Assembly: GCF_002086115.1 (NCBI RefSeq)
Contig: NZ_MVHJ01000005.1
Coordinates: forward strand, 225,532-289,531
Source: Mycolicibacterium bacteremicum
GTDB taxonomy: Bacteria > Actinomycetota > Actinomycetes > Mycobacteriales > Mycobacteriaceae
Direction of reading: 5' to 3'
DNA: 64,000 nt
Notes under the pieces: generated by a model
Database searches by the model: none
Told to the model about the DNA's origin: nothing
Seen by the model: the letters and a program-made list of their open reading frames with translations, nothing else
Position numbers and translations under genes: made by a program
Shown: piece after piece, positions 42,312-50,905 of the stretch
How the letters are laid out: every line of letters begins with the position of its first letter
How positions within the stretch are numbered: position 1 is the stretch's first letter

Positions 42312-44170
42312 TTCGCCACCCAACCCGTGTTACCCGAACCCGATTCCTTGACGTAATGCGACGTTCCCGCACCACCATCCGACCGCAAAAACAACGACCC
42401 CACAGGCGCCGTCACCGCCCCTTCAGGTGTGCCGGTACCGGGGATGATCTGCGGGCCGTTGTTCAACGTGACACGACCGGCGTTGTCGGCCTTGAACTTC
42501 GACGCACTGCCGACCTGAGCATCGATCAGTGTCTTAGATCCGGAGCCGGTCGACGTTTCCGTGGCATTCACAAGCAACGCCACGTAGCTGGCCGTGCCGC
42601 TCTGGTTGACGGTAGGGGTCACCGCCATCATCGACTGGCTGGCGCTGCTCGCTGTGAGTGTGGCTGATGATCCCACGATCGTCGCGACACTCGTACTTCC
42701 ACGTGCCAGCGCAATGCCGTTGCTGCCAAGGGTCAGTGTGGAGTTCGCGCCGTTGAAGATCAGCGCGCGCGCACTACCGGTCCCCGCGCCCTCAGTCGCA
42801 ATGTTGAATGTGTTGCCGCTCCAGTAGAAACGAGCGCGCTCGTAGTTTGTTGTTTGATCGGCCGTGTTGTACAGCCGCACCTCGCTAGCCGCTGAACCCG
42901 TGGACCCAAGGTTCAAGTGGGAGCGCAGGGAAGCTGTCGCCGCAGACAACGCGACGTGCGCGGTACCGCCAGACTCCTGAACCTCGAACATGTTCGCCGT
43001 CTGCGAGGTGTGTGCCCGCAACCTCACCGGGACAACTGTGTCGCTGGAGATGTTGTTGTTCACCCACCACCCGGTGTTACCGATGGGTGAGCCGATGCCA
43101 CCGGTCCCGGAGTTCGTGAACCGGATCAGCCCAGTCCCGGCGGCGTTCTGAATTAGAACGACATCGGTACCGGCTGCCATACCTGAGTGGGCGCGGGCAG
43201 TGACGGCGGGGGTTGTCGAGTTCTTCGCCCACAGCGGGCCGAGGACGTTGTTGCCGTCCGGGGCGTAGATAGTCCAGTTTTCCGTGCCGACGATCTGCTG
43301 TTCCAGCTTCAAACTGATAGCTGCGTCGATGGTGAAGCCCGCCGCCAAGGGTGGGATTTGCTGCGCGTGAAACATCGATACACGGCTGGAGTTTCCTGTC
43401 GGGGTTCCGGCAGTGTGGAAGTTGGCGAGGACAGCTGCGGTGTAGCCGATGTCATTGACTCCGCCTGTGACGACGAGGCTGCATTCATGTGCGGCGCTGC
43501 CGGTCCCCGGGTTGCTGACGTTTCGGAACCGAAGCTCTGACGCGGCGCCGTCGTGGACCTTGGCGCCGAGGTCGCCCTCAATGCGGTGTTGAACATACAA
43601 CCCTTGAGTGAGATTCGTGGGGTTCAGTTCGGTGGGCGGGGCGATCCACAGTGCGGTCTTGAACGAGTTCGTGAATCCGCCGTTGATTTCCTGCTGGCCG
43701 GTGTAGACGTTTTTAGCGGCGGTGAGGCCTGGTGCTCCTGCTGCGGCGCGGAGTTGGCTTTGTGTTTGGGCTTGTACGGCGGTTTTGCCGACTGCTCCGG
43801 CGTCGGAGATGTTGTTGGTGGTGACTGACTCGATGGGGTTGTTGTCGAGGAACGCGGTGATGGCTGATGCGACGGCTTGTTGTGATGTTTGTGGGGGGAA
43901 GGCGACTGCTGCGGCAATCACTTCCCACAAGCTTGCATCTTCGTCGGGGACGGTGACGGTCCAGCGTTCCCCGTCGGGGTTTTGGATGACCGCAACACCC
44001 GGCTCCAACTCCGCAGTAAGAATCCCGCCGGTCACTTTGACGGGTTGTTCCGTGACAGTGATGATCTCCCCATTCGGACCCTCCCGATACACAGGCGACC
44101 ACACACGCCACACACGGGAATCCCGACGGGAAGTAACATCCGCCACCACACCAGACACAGTGACCGTCAC
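42308..44170 (-). CDS. Minor tail protein / tail fibre with C-terminal beta-rich region
   Basis: 620 residues. The first 95 or so (VSGVVADVTSRRDSRVWRVWSPVYREGPNGEI...) are a paralogue of the start of the 44861-46411 protein, so both probably attach to the same tail site. The remainder is rich in Ser, Thr, Gly and Asn, as usual for trimeric fibre shafts and receptor-binding parts. No enzyme motif is visible. Confidence 0.82.
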   Translation of the reverse strand: MTVTVSGVVADVTSRRDSRVWRVWSPVYREGPNGEIITVTEQPVKVTGGILTAELEPGVAVIQNPDGERWTVTVPDEDASLWEVIAAAVAFPPQTSQQAVASAITAFLDNNPIESVTTNNISDAGAVGKTAVQAQTQSQLRAAAGAPGLTAAKNVYTGQQEINGGFTNSFKTALWIAPPTELNPTNLTQGLYVQHRIEGDLGAKVHDGAASELRFRNVSNPGTGSAAHECSLVVTGGVNDIGYTAAVLANFHTAGTPTGNSSRVSMFHAQQIPPLAAGFTIDAAISLKLEQQIVGTENWTIYAPDGNNVLGPLWAKNSTTPAVTARAHSGMAAGTDVVLIQNAAGTGLIRFTNSGTGGIGSPIGNTGWWVNNNISSDTVVPVRLRAHTSQTANMFEVQESGGTAHVALSAATASLRSHLNLGSTGSAASEVRLYNTADQTTNYERARFYWSGNTFNIATEGAGTGSARALIFNGANSTLTLGSNGIALARGSTSVATIVGSSATLTASSASQSMMAVTPTVNQSGTASYVALLVNATETSTGSGSKTLIDAQVGSASKFKADNAGRVTLNNGPQIIPGTGTPEGAVTAPVGSLFLRSDGGAGTSHYVKESGSGNTGWVAK

Positions 44171-44179
44171 AAAAGCCTC

Positions 44180-44860
44180 CTAAAACAACGCAAAGAACCG
44201 GCCCTGATCCGCCGCCGGGGCAGCCGTGATGGCGACGCTCATCCCGCGATACGACGACGCCGACGTAGGTGTCACCGTCTGAGCAGCCACATTCACACCC
44301 GCAACGGAGGCGGCGGCACGCACCCACATCCCCACCGCCGTACCCGTATCCGCTTGTATCGCCAGCGAATAACCCGCAGGTGAATCCGTGTACGTGCGGT
44401 CCCCCGTTCCTGCGGTGACAACACCGATCAACAGCGACCCCGAACTGAGGTCCGTGCCGACCAATGCGGGGAATTGGTGTGTGCTCGAAGATGCTGACGC
44501 CACAGTGGAGAACGCATCAAGGTAGCTGGCGGGGTCACCACCCCTAACCACGCACGCGACGGTGCGCGAGTTTTTCGCCACGTTGAAATAATTGGTGGCA
44601 GTGAAGCTGGTGGTATTCGCGGCGGCTTCCGCGGAGGTAACCGGGTGCATCAGCCCCGTCAACGATCCCAACGAGTTCGACACCTGCGCGATACCCGTCC
44701 ACCCCGACACAGTGCCAATAGAGGGGGTGCCAGTGTCGGAGGGGACCGCAGCGAAAATCACGATGAGGTCGTCGGTCTGCGCAGTGTAGGAAGTGAAAGT
44801 GGAGCCGATATTGCGGGTATTGGAGTTCAACCGGCTGTCGGTGGCGACGATGCTGGGCAT
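44180..44860 (-). CDS. Minor tail protein
   Basis: 226 residues of beta-rich sequence (MPSIVATDSRLNSNTRNIGS; VACVVRGGDPASYLDAFST; SPAGYSLAIQAD). It lies between the two paralogous fibre proteins with no gap to its upstream neighbour. The pattern resembles carbohydrate-binding jelly-roll proteins in phage tails, but no exact family is recognised. Confidence 0.72.
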   Translation of the reverse strand: MPSIVATDSRLNSNTRNIGSTFTSYTAQTDDLIVIFAAVPSDTGTPSIGTVSGWTGIAQVSNSLGSLTGLMHPVTSAEAAANTTSFTATNYFNVAKNSRTVACVVRGGDPASYLDAFSTVASASSSTHQFPALVGTDLSSGSLLIGVVTAGTGDRTYTDSPAGYSLAIQADTGTAVGMWVRAAASVAGVNVAAQTVTPTSASSYRGMSVAITAAPAADQGRFFALF

Positions 44861-46411
44861 TTACGCCTGCACCGCCACCGCGAGCACATCCCAAATGCTG
44901 TCAGTCCCAGAGTAAAGGCAGCCCAAAACCAGCCATTTGCCCGCCGTAGTCGCAGCGGGGATGGTGACACCCATCGCACGGAATGACGACCCTAAGGTGA
45001 TAGCGCGGGACGTGCCGTCGTCCTTGAACTTCAACGTCAGCCGATACCCTTCAGCCGGTGAACCCGTCACCGTTACCGACGTGACAGCCTGCGCCAACCC
45101 CGAATCCGTAAGTGTCGCGAACGGAGAAGTCAACGCAATCGACGGTGCCGCCGTGTTCGTCACCGCCACCGACTGCGGCGCCAGAATGATGTTCGCGGTC
45201 CCGTTGAACGACACCCCATTGATATTCCGGGCCGTCTGTAAAGCTGTTGCGGTCGCAGCGTTCCCCGACGTGTTTTGGTTCAAGGTGGGGAACGTGCAGT
45301 TCGCCAAGTTCCCCGACGTAGGAGTCCCAAGCGCAGGGGTCACCAACGTGGGAGACGTGGCCCGGACAAGGTTCCCCGTGCCAGTAGCAGCCGCAGCCGC
45401 GACCCGGGCATCCGCCCGGGCCTGCGTGTAGTACAGGTTCGTTGAACCCTCAGGCACCGCATCCGTAGACCCCGGAGACGCACTGATCTCCACGAACGCC
45501 GAACCCGACCAACGATAAGTTTTGTTGTTGTCGAGGGTGACGTAAATCTTCCCCGCAACACCACCGGTCAGGGCGGCGAAGTTCGCGGCCTCAATAACGT
45601 CATCGACGTAGGACGGCAACAGGGCGGACGGGATGAGTCCGGCGCTGTCCAGGCCGGCGTATCCGTTGTTGGCGTTGCGTTCCGACGTCATCTGCGCACC
45701 GGCTGCGGCGACATTCGCAGCGTCGGTCACGTCAGCGAGGGCTTCGATGCCGTTGAGTTTGGTTTGGTTCGCGGCGGTGAAGTTTTTGTTCGTGGTCCCC
45801 GAGACCATGTTGTCCTGGGAGAACGCATTGCCGTTGACGTTCGAAGGGTCGTAGACCGCTTTGGTCATGTCCCCCGAACCGGACCCATCCGCACCCGGAG
45901 GACCCTGGATACCTTGCTCGCCCTGCTCCCCTTGTGGGCCGACCAACGATGCTAGCCAGGCGGATTGGGAGCCGACGAACCCGTTGGCAACCGCAACCTC
46001 ATACGCCGACTCACCATCCTCCCCGTCCTCACCAGGTGCTCCGGGCTCACCCGGTTCACCCTTCGGCCCTACATCCACCGGGTGCTGGTCGAAGTATTCC
46101 TCGACGGCGGCGAACAGTTTCTCCTCAGTGGTTTCTGGGGGGATCTGCACGGCGGCCTGAATCAACGGCCAGAGGGTGGTGTCTGTTTCGGGGACGGTAA
46201 CCAACCATTGGTCGCCGTCGGGGTTTTGGATGAGGCACGGACCAGGCTCCAAAGTGGCAGTCAAGTTGCCGGCGACGACGTGGACGTCCTGCTCCCGATA
46301 CGTCACCACCGAACCGTTGGTGCCTTCGCGGTAGACCGGGGACCACGCCTTCCACTCCCGCGAATCCTTACGCCCCGTCACATCCAGGACGACACCCGTC
46401 ACGACAGTCAT
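44861..46411 (-). CDS. Minor tail protein / tail fibre with collagen-like repeats
   Basis: 516 residues. The N-terminal domain (about 1-110) is shared with the 42308-44170 protein. Two collagen-like Gly-X-Y blocks follow (GPKGEPGEPGAPGEDGEDG near 117 and GPQGEQGEQGIQGPPGADG near 165), which form trimeric fibre shafts. Downstream are repeated tail-fibre motifs (SPTLVTPALGTPTSGNLANC, GNAATATALQTARNINGVSF). It probably contacts the host surface. Confidence 0.87.
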   Translation of the reverse strand: MTVVTGVVLDVTGRKDSREWKAWSPVYREGTNGSVVTYREQDVHVVAGNLTATLEPGPCLIQNPDGDQWLVTVPETDTTLWPLIQAAVQIPPETTEEKLFAAVEEYFDQHPVDVGPKGEPGEPGAPGEDGEDGESAYEVAVANGFVGSQSAWLASLVGPQGEQGEQGIQGPPGADGSGSGDMTKAVYDPSNVNGNAFSQDNMVSGTTNKNFTAANQTKLNGIEALADVTDAANVAAAGAQMTSERNANNGYAGLDSAGLIPSALLPSYVDDVIEAANFAALTGGVAGKIYVTLDNNKTYRWSGSAFVEISASPGSTDAVPEGSTNLYYTQARADARVAAAAATGTGNLVRATSPTLVTPALGTPTSGNLANCTFPTLNQNTSGNAATATALQTARNINGVSFNGTANIILAPQSVAVTNTAAPSIALTSPFATLTDSGLAQAVTSVTVTGSPAEGYRLTLKFKDDGTSRAITLGSSFRAMGVTIPAATTAGKWLVLGCLYSGTDSIWDVLAVAVQA

Positions 46412-47529
46412 CAGTTTTGGGTTCCTGCGATCCAGAAGGTGCGGTCAAACCGGCGTCCCCGCGCGGTAGAAGCCCGGACGCGGACGGAGCGGGTGACGTT
46501 GACGGTGCCGCCGTTGATCCACACCTGCGTCATATGCCCCGTCTCATCAAGGGCTTGGGAGAACCTGCGGAGTGAGCCACTGACGGTGTGTTCGACGTGG
46601 GTGATCCGATCGTCGTCAGCCAAATGGTTCGACCAGTCGAGGGTGTAGTCGTTGGTGTCGTCGGGGTCTTTCACCCACACCGGCATCGCAACACCGTCGG
46701 TGGAGCGGACGAAGTTTCCGGCCAGGATGGTGGAGGAACCGATGCGGGGGACTTCGTAGTAGCGGTCCGGGTGGGGTTCAGCGAAGCGGTACACCGAACC
46801 ACCCCACGAGCCCGAACCAGCCTTATGCCGGCCGGCGGCGCCGAACGCTAGCGGCGCCGGATCAGTGTTCAAACCGAACGCACCCCACAACTGGGTGGAC
46901 GTGTTGTGAGTGATGGTCGGGTTGACCGACGCAGCGCCCCGCGTCTCCCCCAACAACAACTGCCCATTCCCGGACGGTGAAGGCGCAGACGCCACCCTAG
47001 TTCCGGTGAAGTCGTTGATCTTTTTGCCTTTACCGACGAGGTGGGCGGTGATGACACGGGAGGCGGGCAGGATGGAAGGGACGGTGACACCGGAGGTTGC
47101 GACGTTTGTCGACCCCACAGCAGACACCACAGCCGCCTGAATGTTCGGGAGGTCCAAGGGTTGGGCTTGGGACCACACCCCCACAGTAATGAACCTGGAT
47201 CGGGTGTCTAGGCCGGTGCCGATGCCTGAGTGTGAGGCGACGACCGTTCCACTGGACGGGTTCTCAACAATCCACCCCATCAACAGGTTTTTGTTGGACC
47301 CGAACAGCAGTGGGGTCGCCAGTAGTGGGAGTGGGGTGGCGCCGGTCCAGGTGCAGCCGATGGTGTCACCGGAGACGGAGGGTTCGCCGGTCCATCCGTA
47401 TGCGACGATGCCGTACACGTAGTCGGGGGCGTTGGGGTTGACGTTCACCGACACATCGATTGTGTGGGATGTCAGGTTCCCTGCTAGGAGTTGGGTTCGC
47501 TGCGCGGCAGCGATTCGGGTGACGGGCAT
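46411..47529 (-). CDS. Minor tail protein
   Basis: 372 residues from the ATG at 47529 (TGATG overlap with the preceding stop). MPVTRIAAAQRTQLLAGNLT and later VWSQAQPLDLPNI and FNVTRSVRVRAS-type beta segments; the central AAGRHKAGSGSWGGSVYRF looks like a loop between beta domains. It belongs to the minor tail block; the exact role is unknown. Confidence 0.75.
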   Translation of the reverse strand: MPVTRIAAAQRTQLLAGNLTSHTIDVSVNVNPNAPDYVYGIVAYGWTGEPSVSGDTIGCTWTGATPLPLLATPLLFGSNKNLLMGWIVENPSSGTVVASHSGIGTGLDTRSRFITVGVWSQAQPLDLPNIQAAVVSAVGSTNVATSGVTVPSILPASRVITAHLVGKGKKINDFTGTRVASAPSPSGNGQLLLGETRGAASVNPTITHNTSTQLWGAFGLNTDPAPLAFGAAGRHKAGSGSWGGSVYRFAEPHPDRYYEVPRIGSSTILAGNFVRSTDGVAMPVWVKDPDDTNDYTLDWSNHLADDDRITHVEHTVSGSLRRFSQALDETGHMTQVWINGGTVNVTRSVRVRASTARGRRFDRTFWIAGTQN

Positions 47530-47915
47530 CAGGCAACCCAGTCCGTCACGGTCCACTGAATTTGATCAGAGAGTGTGAGGAGGTCGCCTTCGACGACGGA
47601 GATCGACTGATTCCCGACAAGGTTGCCCAGCCAGTTCCCGTCATCCAACGCGTCGTGGATGCTGATGTGGGTGATGGTGACGTCGGGGACGTCGATGGCG
47701 ACTTCCATGGGTGCGCCGGCTGTGCGCCACACTCCGTCGGAGATCCGTTCGAACACGGCGGCCTGCCGGTCAATCGCCACCACGTTGGAGTTACCGCCGG
47801 ATCCGGGGTCACCACTGTGCCACTGGATGTAGGGCTGGTTGACGTAGAACGGTTGGATGCCGAACGCCGCGTCCCACATCTGGTTGATAACCCAGTTGGA
47901 AGGTCCGAGTGCCAT
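47529..47915 (-). CDS. Minor tail protein, small beta-rich
   Basis: 128 residues, starting MALGPSNWVINQMWDAAFGI. The stretch HISIHDALDDGNWLGNLVGNQSISVVEGDLLTLS is common to a small family coded among minor tail genes of mycobacteriophages. Its ATG follows the previous stop without a gap, and its end is coupled to the next gene. Confidence 0.72.
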   Translation of the reverse strand: MALGPSNWVINQMWDAAFGIQPFYVNQPYIQWHSGDPGSGGNSNVVAIDRQAAVFERISDGVWRTAGAPMEVAIDVPDVTITHISIHDALDDGNWLGNLVGNQSISVVEGDLLTLSDQIQWTVTDWVA

Positions 47916-48260
47916 TTAGTTTCCTCCGATTTGGGTCCAGGGGAGCGTGGGTGCGAAGTCGTACCAAAGTGATCCGTCGGCGGGGTTGACGATCTGCCAC
48001 ATATCGACGCCTTGGCGGTTGACGCGGGTGGCGAATTCGCCGTTGGGGCCTCGGCGGGCAGTGCCGACGGGGTCTCCGGTGGTGGCGTGGTTGATGGCGG
48101 TGATGACCGACAGGATTTGTTGGGGGGTGATGTCACCGGGCGTCATGCCGTTGACACGTTCCACGAAGTCGTCGGTAGTAGGAACGCCGGTCGGCTCTTC
48201 GGATTCCTGCATTTCCACGGCGGGTTCGTCGTCCACGATGGGCTTCGGGTCCAATGTCAT
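47916..48260 (-). CDS. Phage tail-region protein of unknown function
   Basis: 114 residues from the ATG at 48260, which overlaps the previous stop (ATGA). An acidic N-terminus (MTLDPKPIVDDEPAVEMQES) precedes a compact C-terminal part (VGTARRGPNGEFATRVNRQGVDMWQIVNP). The longer open frame upstream is not coding. Function unknown. Confidence 0.68.
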   Translation of the reverse strand: MTLDPKPIVDDEPAVEMQESEEPTGVPTTDDFVERVNGMTPGDITPQQILSVITAINHATTGDPVGTARRGPNGEFATRVNRQGVDMWQIVNPADGSLWYDFAPTLPWTQIGGN

Positions 48261-48490
48261 TCCACTACCCCCAACTTCGGCCACCCTGCGATCTCCGGAT
48301 TCATCATCAAATTCGTGTAATAGATGCGAGCCCCACGCACCGTGACGTAGAAGTCCCCGGCCTCCCAACGCACACCTTGGGATGTGACGGGGGCGGCGAG
48401 TTCTTCTGCGATGCAACGACCGTCCGGGCTGATCCGAAGCAACCCGCCCGTCGGATCCTCCACCGTCTGGGACACGTTCAAATCGGTCAT
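48257..48490 (-). CDS. Phage tail-region protein of unknown function
   Basis: 77 residues (MTDLNVSQTVEDPTGGLLRI; GDFYVTVRGARIYYTNLM), beta-rich, with 4-nt overlaps on both sides. Its place among minor tail genes suggests a virion part. No known domain. Confidence 0.68.
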   Translation of the reverse strand: MTDLNVSQTVEDPTGGLLRISPDGRCIAEELAAPVTSQGVRWEAGDFYVTVRGARIYYTNLMMNPEIAGWPKLGVVE

Positions 48491-50025
48491 GCGGAGATGT
48501 CCTCCAGATTGTCGGGAGTGATACGCACGACCTGAAAGAACGTGATGTCACCATCTGCGCGGCCGAAGATCCGGCAGTTCGCCGTGCCGGTGAAGTACCC
48601 CAACGTGAGCACATCCCCCGGCATCAACGGGATAGCGAACGCCAACGTAGAGAAGGGTCCGACGTTGCCCGAGTTTGTTTGCACCCCATTGACAAACAAC
48701 GCCACATACCCAGTGAGGGTGGTGTTGTTGTTCGCCATGTGCGCATTGACGATGTAGTTTCCGCGTCGGCCGATCGTCCAGCTCCCGGCAGAGCCATTCC
48801 ACACCAGGTCGGGGGTGGCGTAGTCGAAAGTGTCGAACATGTTCGCCGGCAGCGTGTACATGGTGGACACGGTGTTGAAACTGACTGTGGTACCGGATGC
48901 CCGGAAGGCGCGGCCGATGGAGCTGAGCTGTCCCGGCGGCGTGTTGTCGGCCATATAGAACGCTGCGATGGCAGAAGGTTGGGCGCGGAACCACGTGCCG
49001 CCATCAGTTCCGGCTTCCCACGCTCCCCCACCACCTGTGTCCCGGTACCCAGAACCGAGCTGAGAGATGGTGCCGACCTCGTTGTGAACGTATACGTTCG
49101 CGCCGTTTAGAAGGATGCGGTACTGCCGGTTCCCGCCCGTCGACCCAGCATCGAGGCTGTAGATCGCGCCCGGACGAAACTTGTGGGCGACGGTGATCCA
49201 CTTAGTCCACACACCATTGACCACACAACCCAAATCGAATGAGTCGATGTCGAAAATGACCTGGACACAATCAATGCCCGCATACGTGCCCGACTCGGCA
49301 ATACGTGCGCGGATGTAGTTGTACCCGTACACCGTCTGCGTGGCAGGGAACGCAAACGACCGTTTTCCCGGCGAGGTGGCGAACACCATCGACACGCGCT
49401 GGAAATCCGACAGGGTGGTCTTCGCGTTGAAGACGAACCGGCACAACCTGTCCGCCGTGAACGTCCCCGGCACCACACCAGTCCTGCCACCAACAATGCC
49501 TAAAGTGTCAGTACCAGCACCCGAATAGAACTGGTCAAACTGAGACCCCATCGTGGACGCATCAGCCAGCCCCGTGAAGTCCACAAAACCGCTGTTGCCG
49601 CCCTGAGCATTCGCACTGTTCAACTGCTGAAGCTTGGCGACCGACGCCGCAGTCTCCGCCTGCTGACGGGCTATCGCCTCAGCGGCAGACTCCACATCCG
49701 GAAACAGCCAGTCACCAATGAGTCCGGTGAAGCCCTGCACAATCGCATTGATGGTGTTTGCGGTCCCCGTCACCGCATCGGTGATGCCCTCACCCACATC
49801 GGTGGCCCACTCAGTGACGTGCGACCAACCGTCATACCCATCACCGGTATCCACACCACCCAAAGCAACCGCAACATCCGCCCCGGTGCGCTCACGCTGG
49901 AAGTCCTGGGCCTCCTGGATCTCCTGAAGCCCAACCCGCGTATTGCGTGTCCGCCCCCCACCCAGAGGACGCCCAACCGCCTCAAGCGTCGGACCCCAAT
50001 CCTCCACATCAGAGGTATCGGTCAC
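48487..50025 (-). CDS. Minor tail protein, concanavalin-like plus C1q/TNF-like ends
   Basis: 512 residues. A variable N-terminus with an Ala/Gln helix (SAAEAIARQQAETAASVAKL), a beta domain (TADRLCRFVFNAKTTLSDFQ; GYNYIRARIAESGTYAGIDCV) like the DUF7257 lectin-like domains, and a C-terminal stretch (MFDTFDYATPDLVWNGSAG; YIVNAHMANNNTTLTGYVAL) in the style of C1q/TNF-like trimeric heads. Likely a host-contact tail tip protein. Confidence 0.82.
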   Translation of the reverse strand: MTDTSDVEDWGPTLEAVGRPLGGGRTRNTRVGLQEIQEAQDFQRERTGADVAVALGGVDTGDGYDGWSHVTEWATDVGEGITDAVTGTANTINAIVQGFTGLIGDWLFPDVESAAEAIARQQAETAASVAKLQQLNSANAQGGNSGFVDFTGLADASTMGSQFDQFYSGAGTDTLGIVGGRTGVVPGTFTADRLCRFVFNAKTTLSDFQRVSMVFATSPGKRSFAFPATQTVYGYNYIRARIAESGTYAGIDCVQVIFDIDSFDLGCVVNGVWTKWITVAHKFRPGAIYSLDAGSTGGNRQYRILLNGANVYVHNEVGTISQLGSGYRDTGGGGAWEAGTDGGTWFRAQPSAIAAFYMADNTPPGQLSSIGRAFRASGTTVSFNTVSTMYTLPANMFDTFDYATPDLVWNGSAGSWTIGRRGNYIVNAHMANNNTTLTGYVALFVNGVQTNSGNVGPFSTLAFAIPLMPGDVLTLGYFTGTANCRIFGRADGDITFFQVVRITPDNLEDISA

Positions 50026-50879
50026 GCCGGCACCATCAACACACCAAACCGGGCAGTACCCGGAGTCGACGAATACGCAGACGATCCGGCCTGCTTCTCC
50101 GTCCGGAAGTAGATGTTCGCGGTCTGATTCGCCAAAATCTTCGTCGCGGATGAGGTGGCCCCAGCGTCAGGGAACCCCACCAAAGACAGTTTGTCGGTGG
50201 CCCCGGCGCGGCCGTAATCCCTACCGACCACCGGCCCGTTGTCCGCGTCCAGCCGCGCGATCAGATCCACCCGCAGGTTAGAGCCTGATGCGGCAGCGAC
50301 CTGCACCGTCCCACCCGGAAACGCATACCGGTCATACGGGGCAGCAGCAATCGGAACAATCGTGAGAGTGAAACCAGCTGTGGTGCCACCGGGAACGTTG
50401 TCCACCGTGGCAGGCCAATGTTGAGTCGACACCTTCTGCGGCACCAACTCAAACGCGCTAAGCCCCGGTGCGACAGCGGGAATCCACCCCAACAATGGAG
50501 ACTCCGAAATGTCTCCCGGCGTGAACGTCGCCGTCCCTGACTCCCCCGTCGCCCCACGATGCAGGATCAGGTTCAGCCCATACACCGGCCCCGACACATC
50601 AGTCGGCTCAGCGATGATCTCCAACGACGCGGAGGCGGGGGTGGGGTCGTCGGCGTCCAACTCCTCAAACCCCGACAACACCATCGTCGCCGGGAACCCC
50701 GCATCACCCTTCGCCAACACATTCCCCAGCGAAGCCACCCCACCCAATGGTGCAGCGACCGCCAGATACATGCCCGACGACTGACCATCATCATCGATAC
50801 GGAAACCCAGCTCGGCGAGATTGCAGAACAACCACCGCACACCGTCGCGGTACTCGGTCCGCCACAGAATCTCAGCCAC
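50022..50879 (-). CDS. Minor tail protein
   Basis: 285 residues. I place the start at the GTG at 50879, because GGAGG lies 5 nt before it; the TTG at 50891 falls on that ribosome site. VAEILWRTEYRDGVRWLFCN, then beta-rich sequence with YDRYAFPGGTVQVAAASGS. It is coupled to the next gene by a 4-nt overlap. It follows the two large tail-tip proteins, as in many mycobacteriophages. Confidence 0.78.
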   Translation of the reverse strand: MAEILWRTEYRDGVRWLFCNLAELGFRIDDDGQSSGMYLAVAAPLGGVASLGNVLAKGDAGFPATMVLSGFEELDADDPTPASASLEIIAEPTDVSGPVYGLNLILHRGATGESGTATFTPGDISESPLLGWIPAVAPGLSAFELVPQKVSTQHWPATVDNVPGGTTAGFTLTIVPIAAAPYDRYAFPGGTVQVAAASGSNLRVDLIARLDADNGPVVGRDYGRAGATDKLSLVGFPDAGATSSATKILANQTANIYFRTEKQAGSSAYSSTPGTARFGVLMVPA

Positions 50880-50905
50880 ACTGACCTCCAACAGGTTTCA
50901 TAGTC

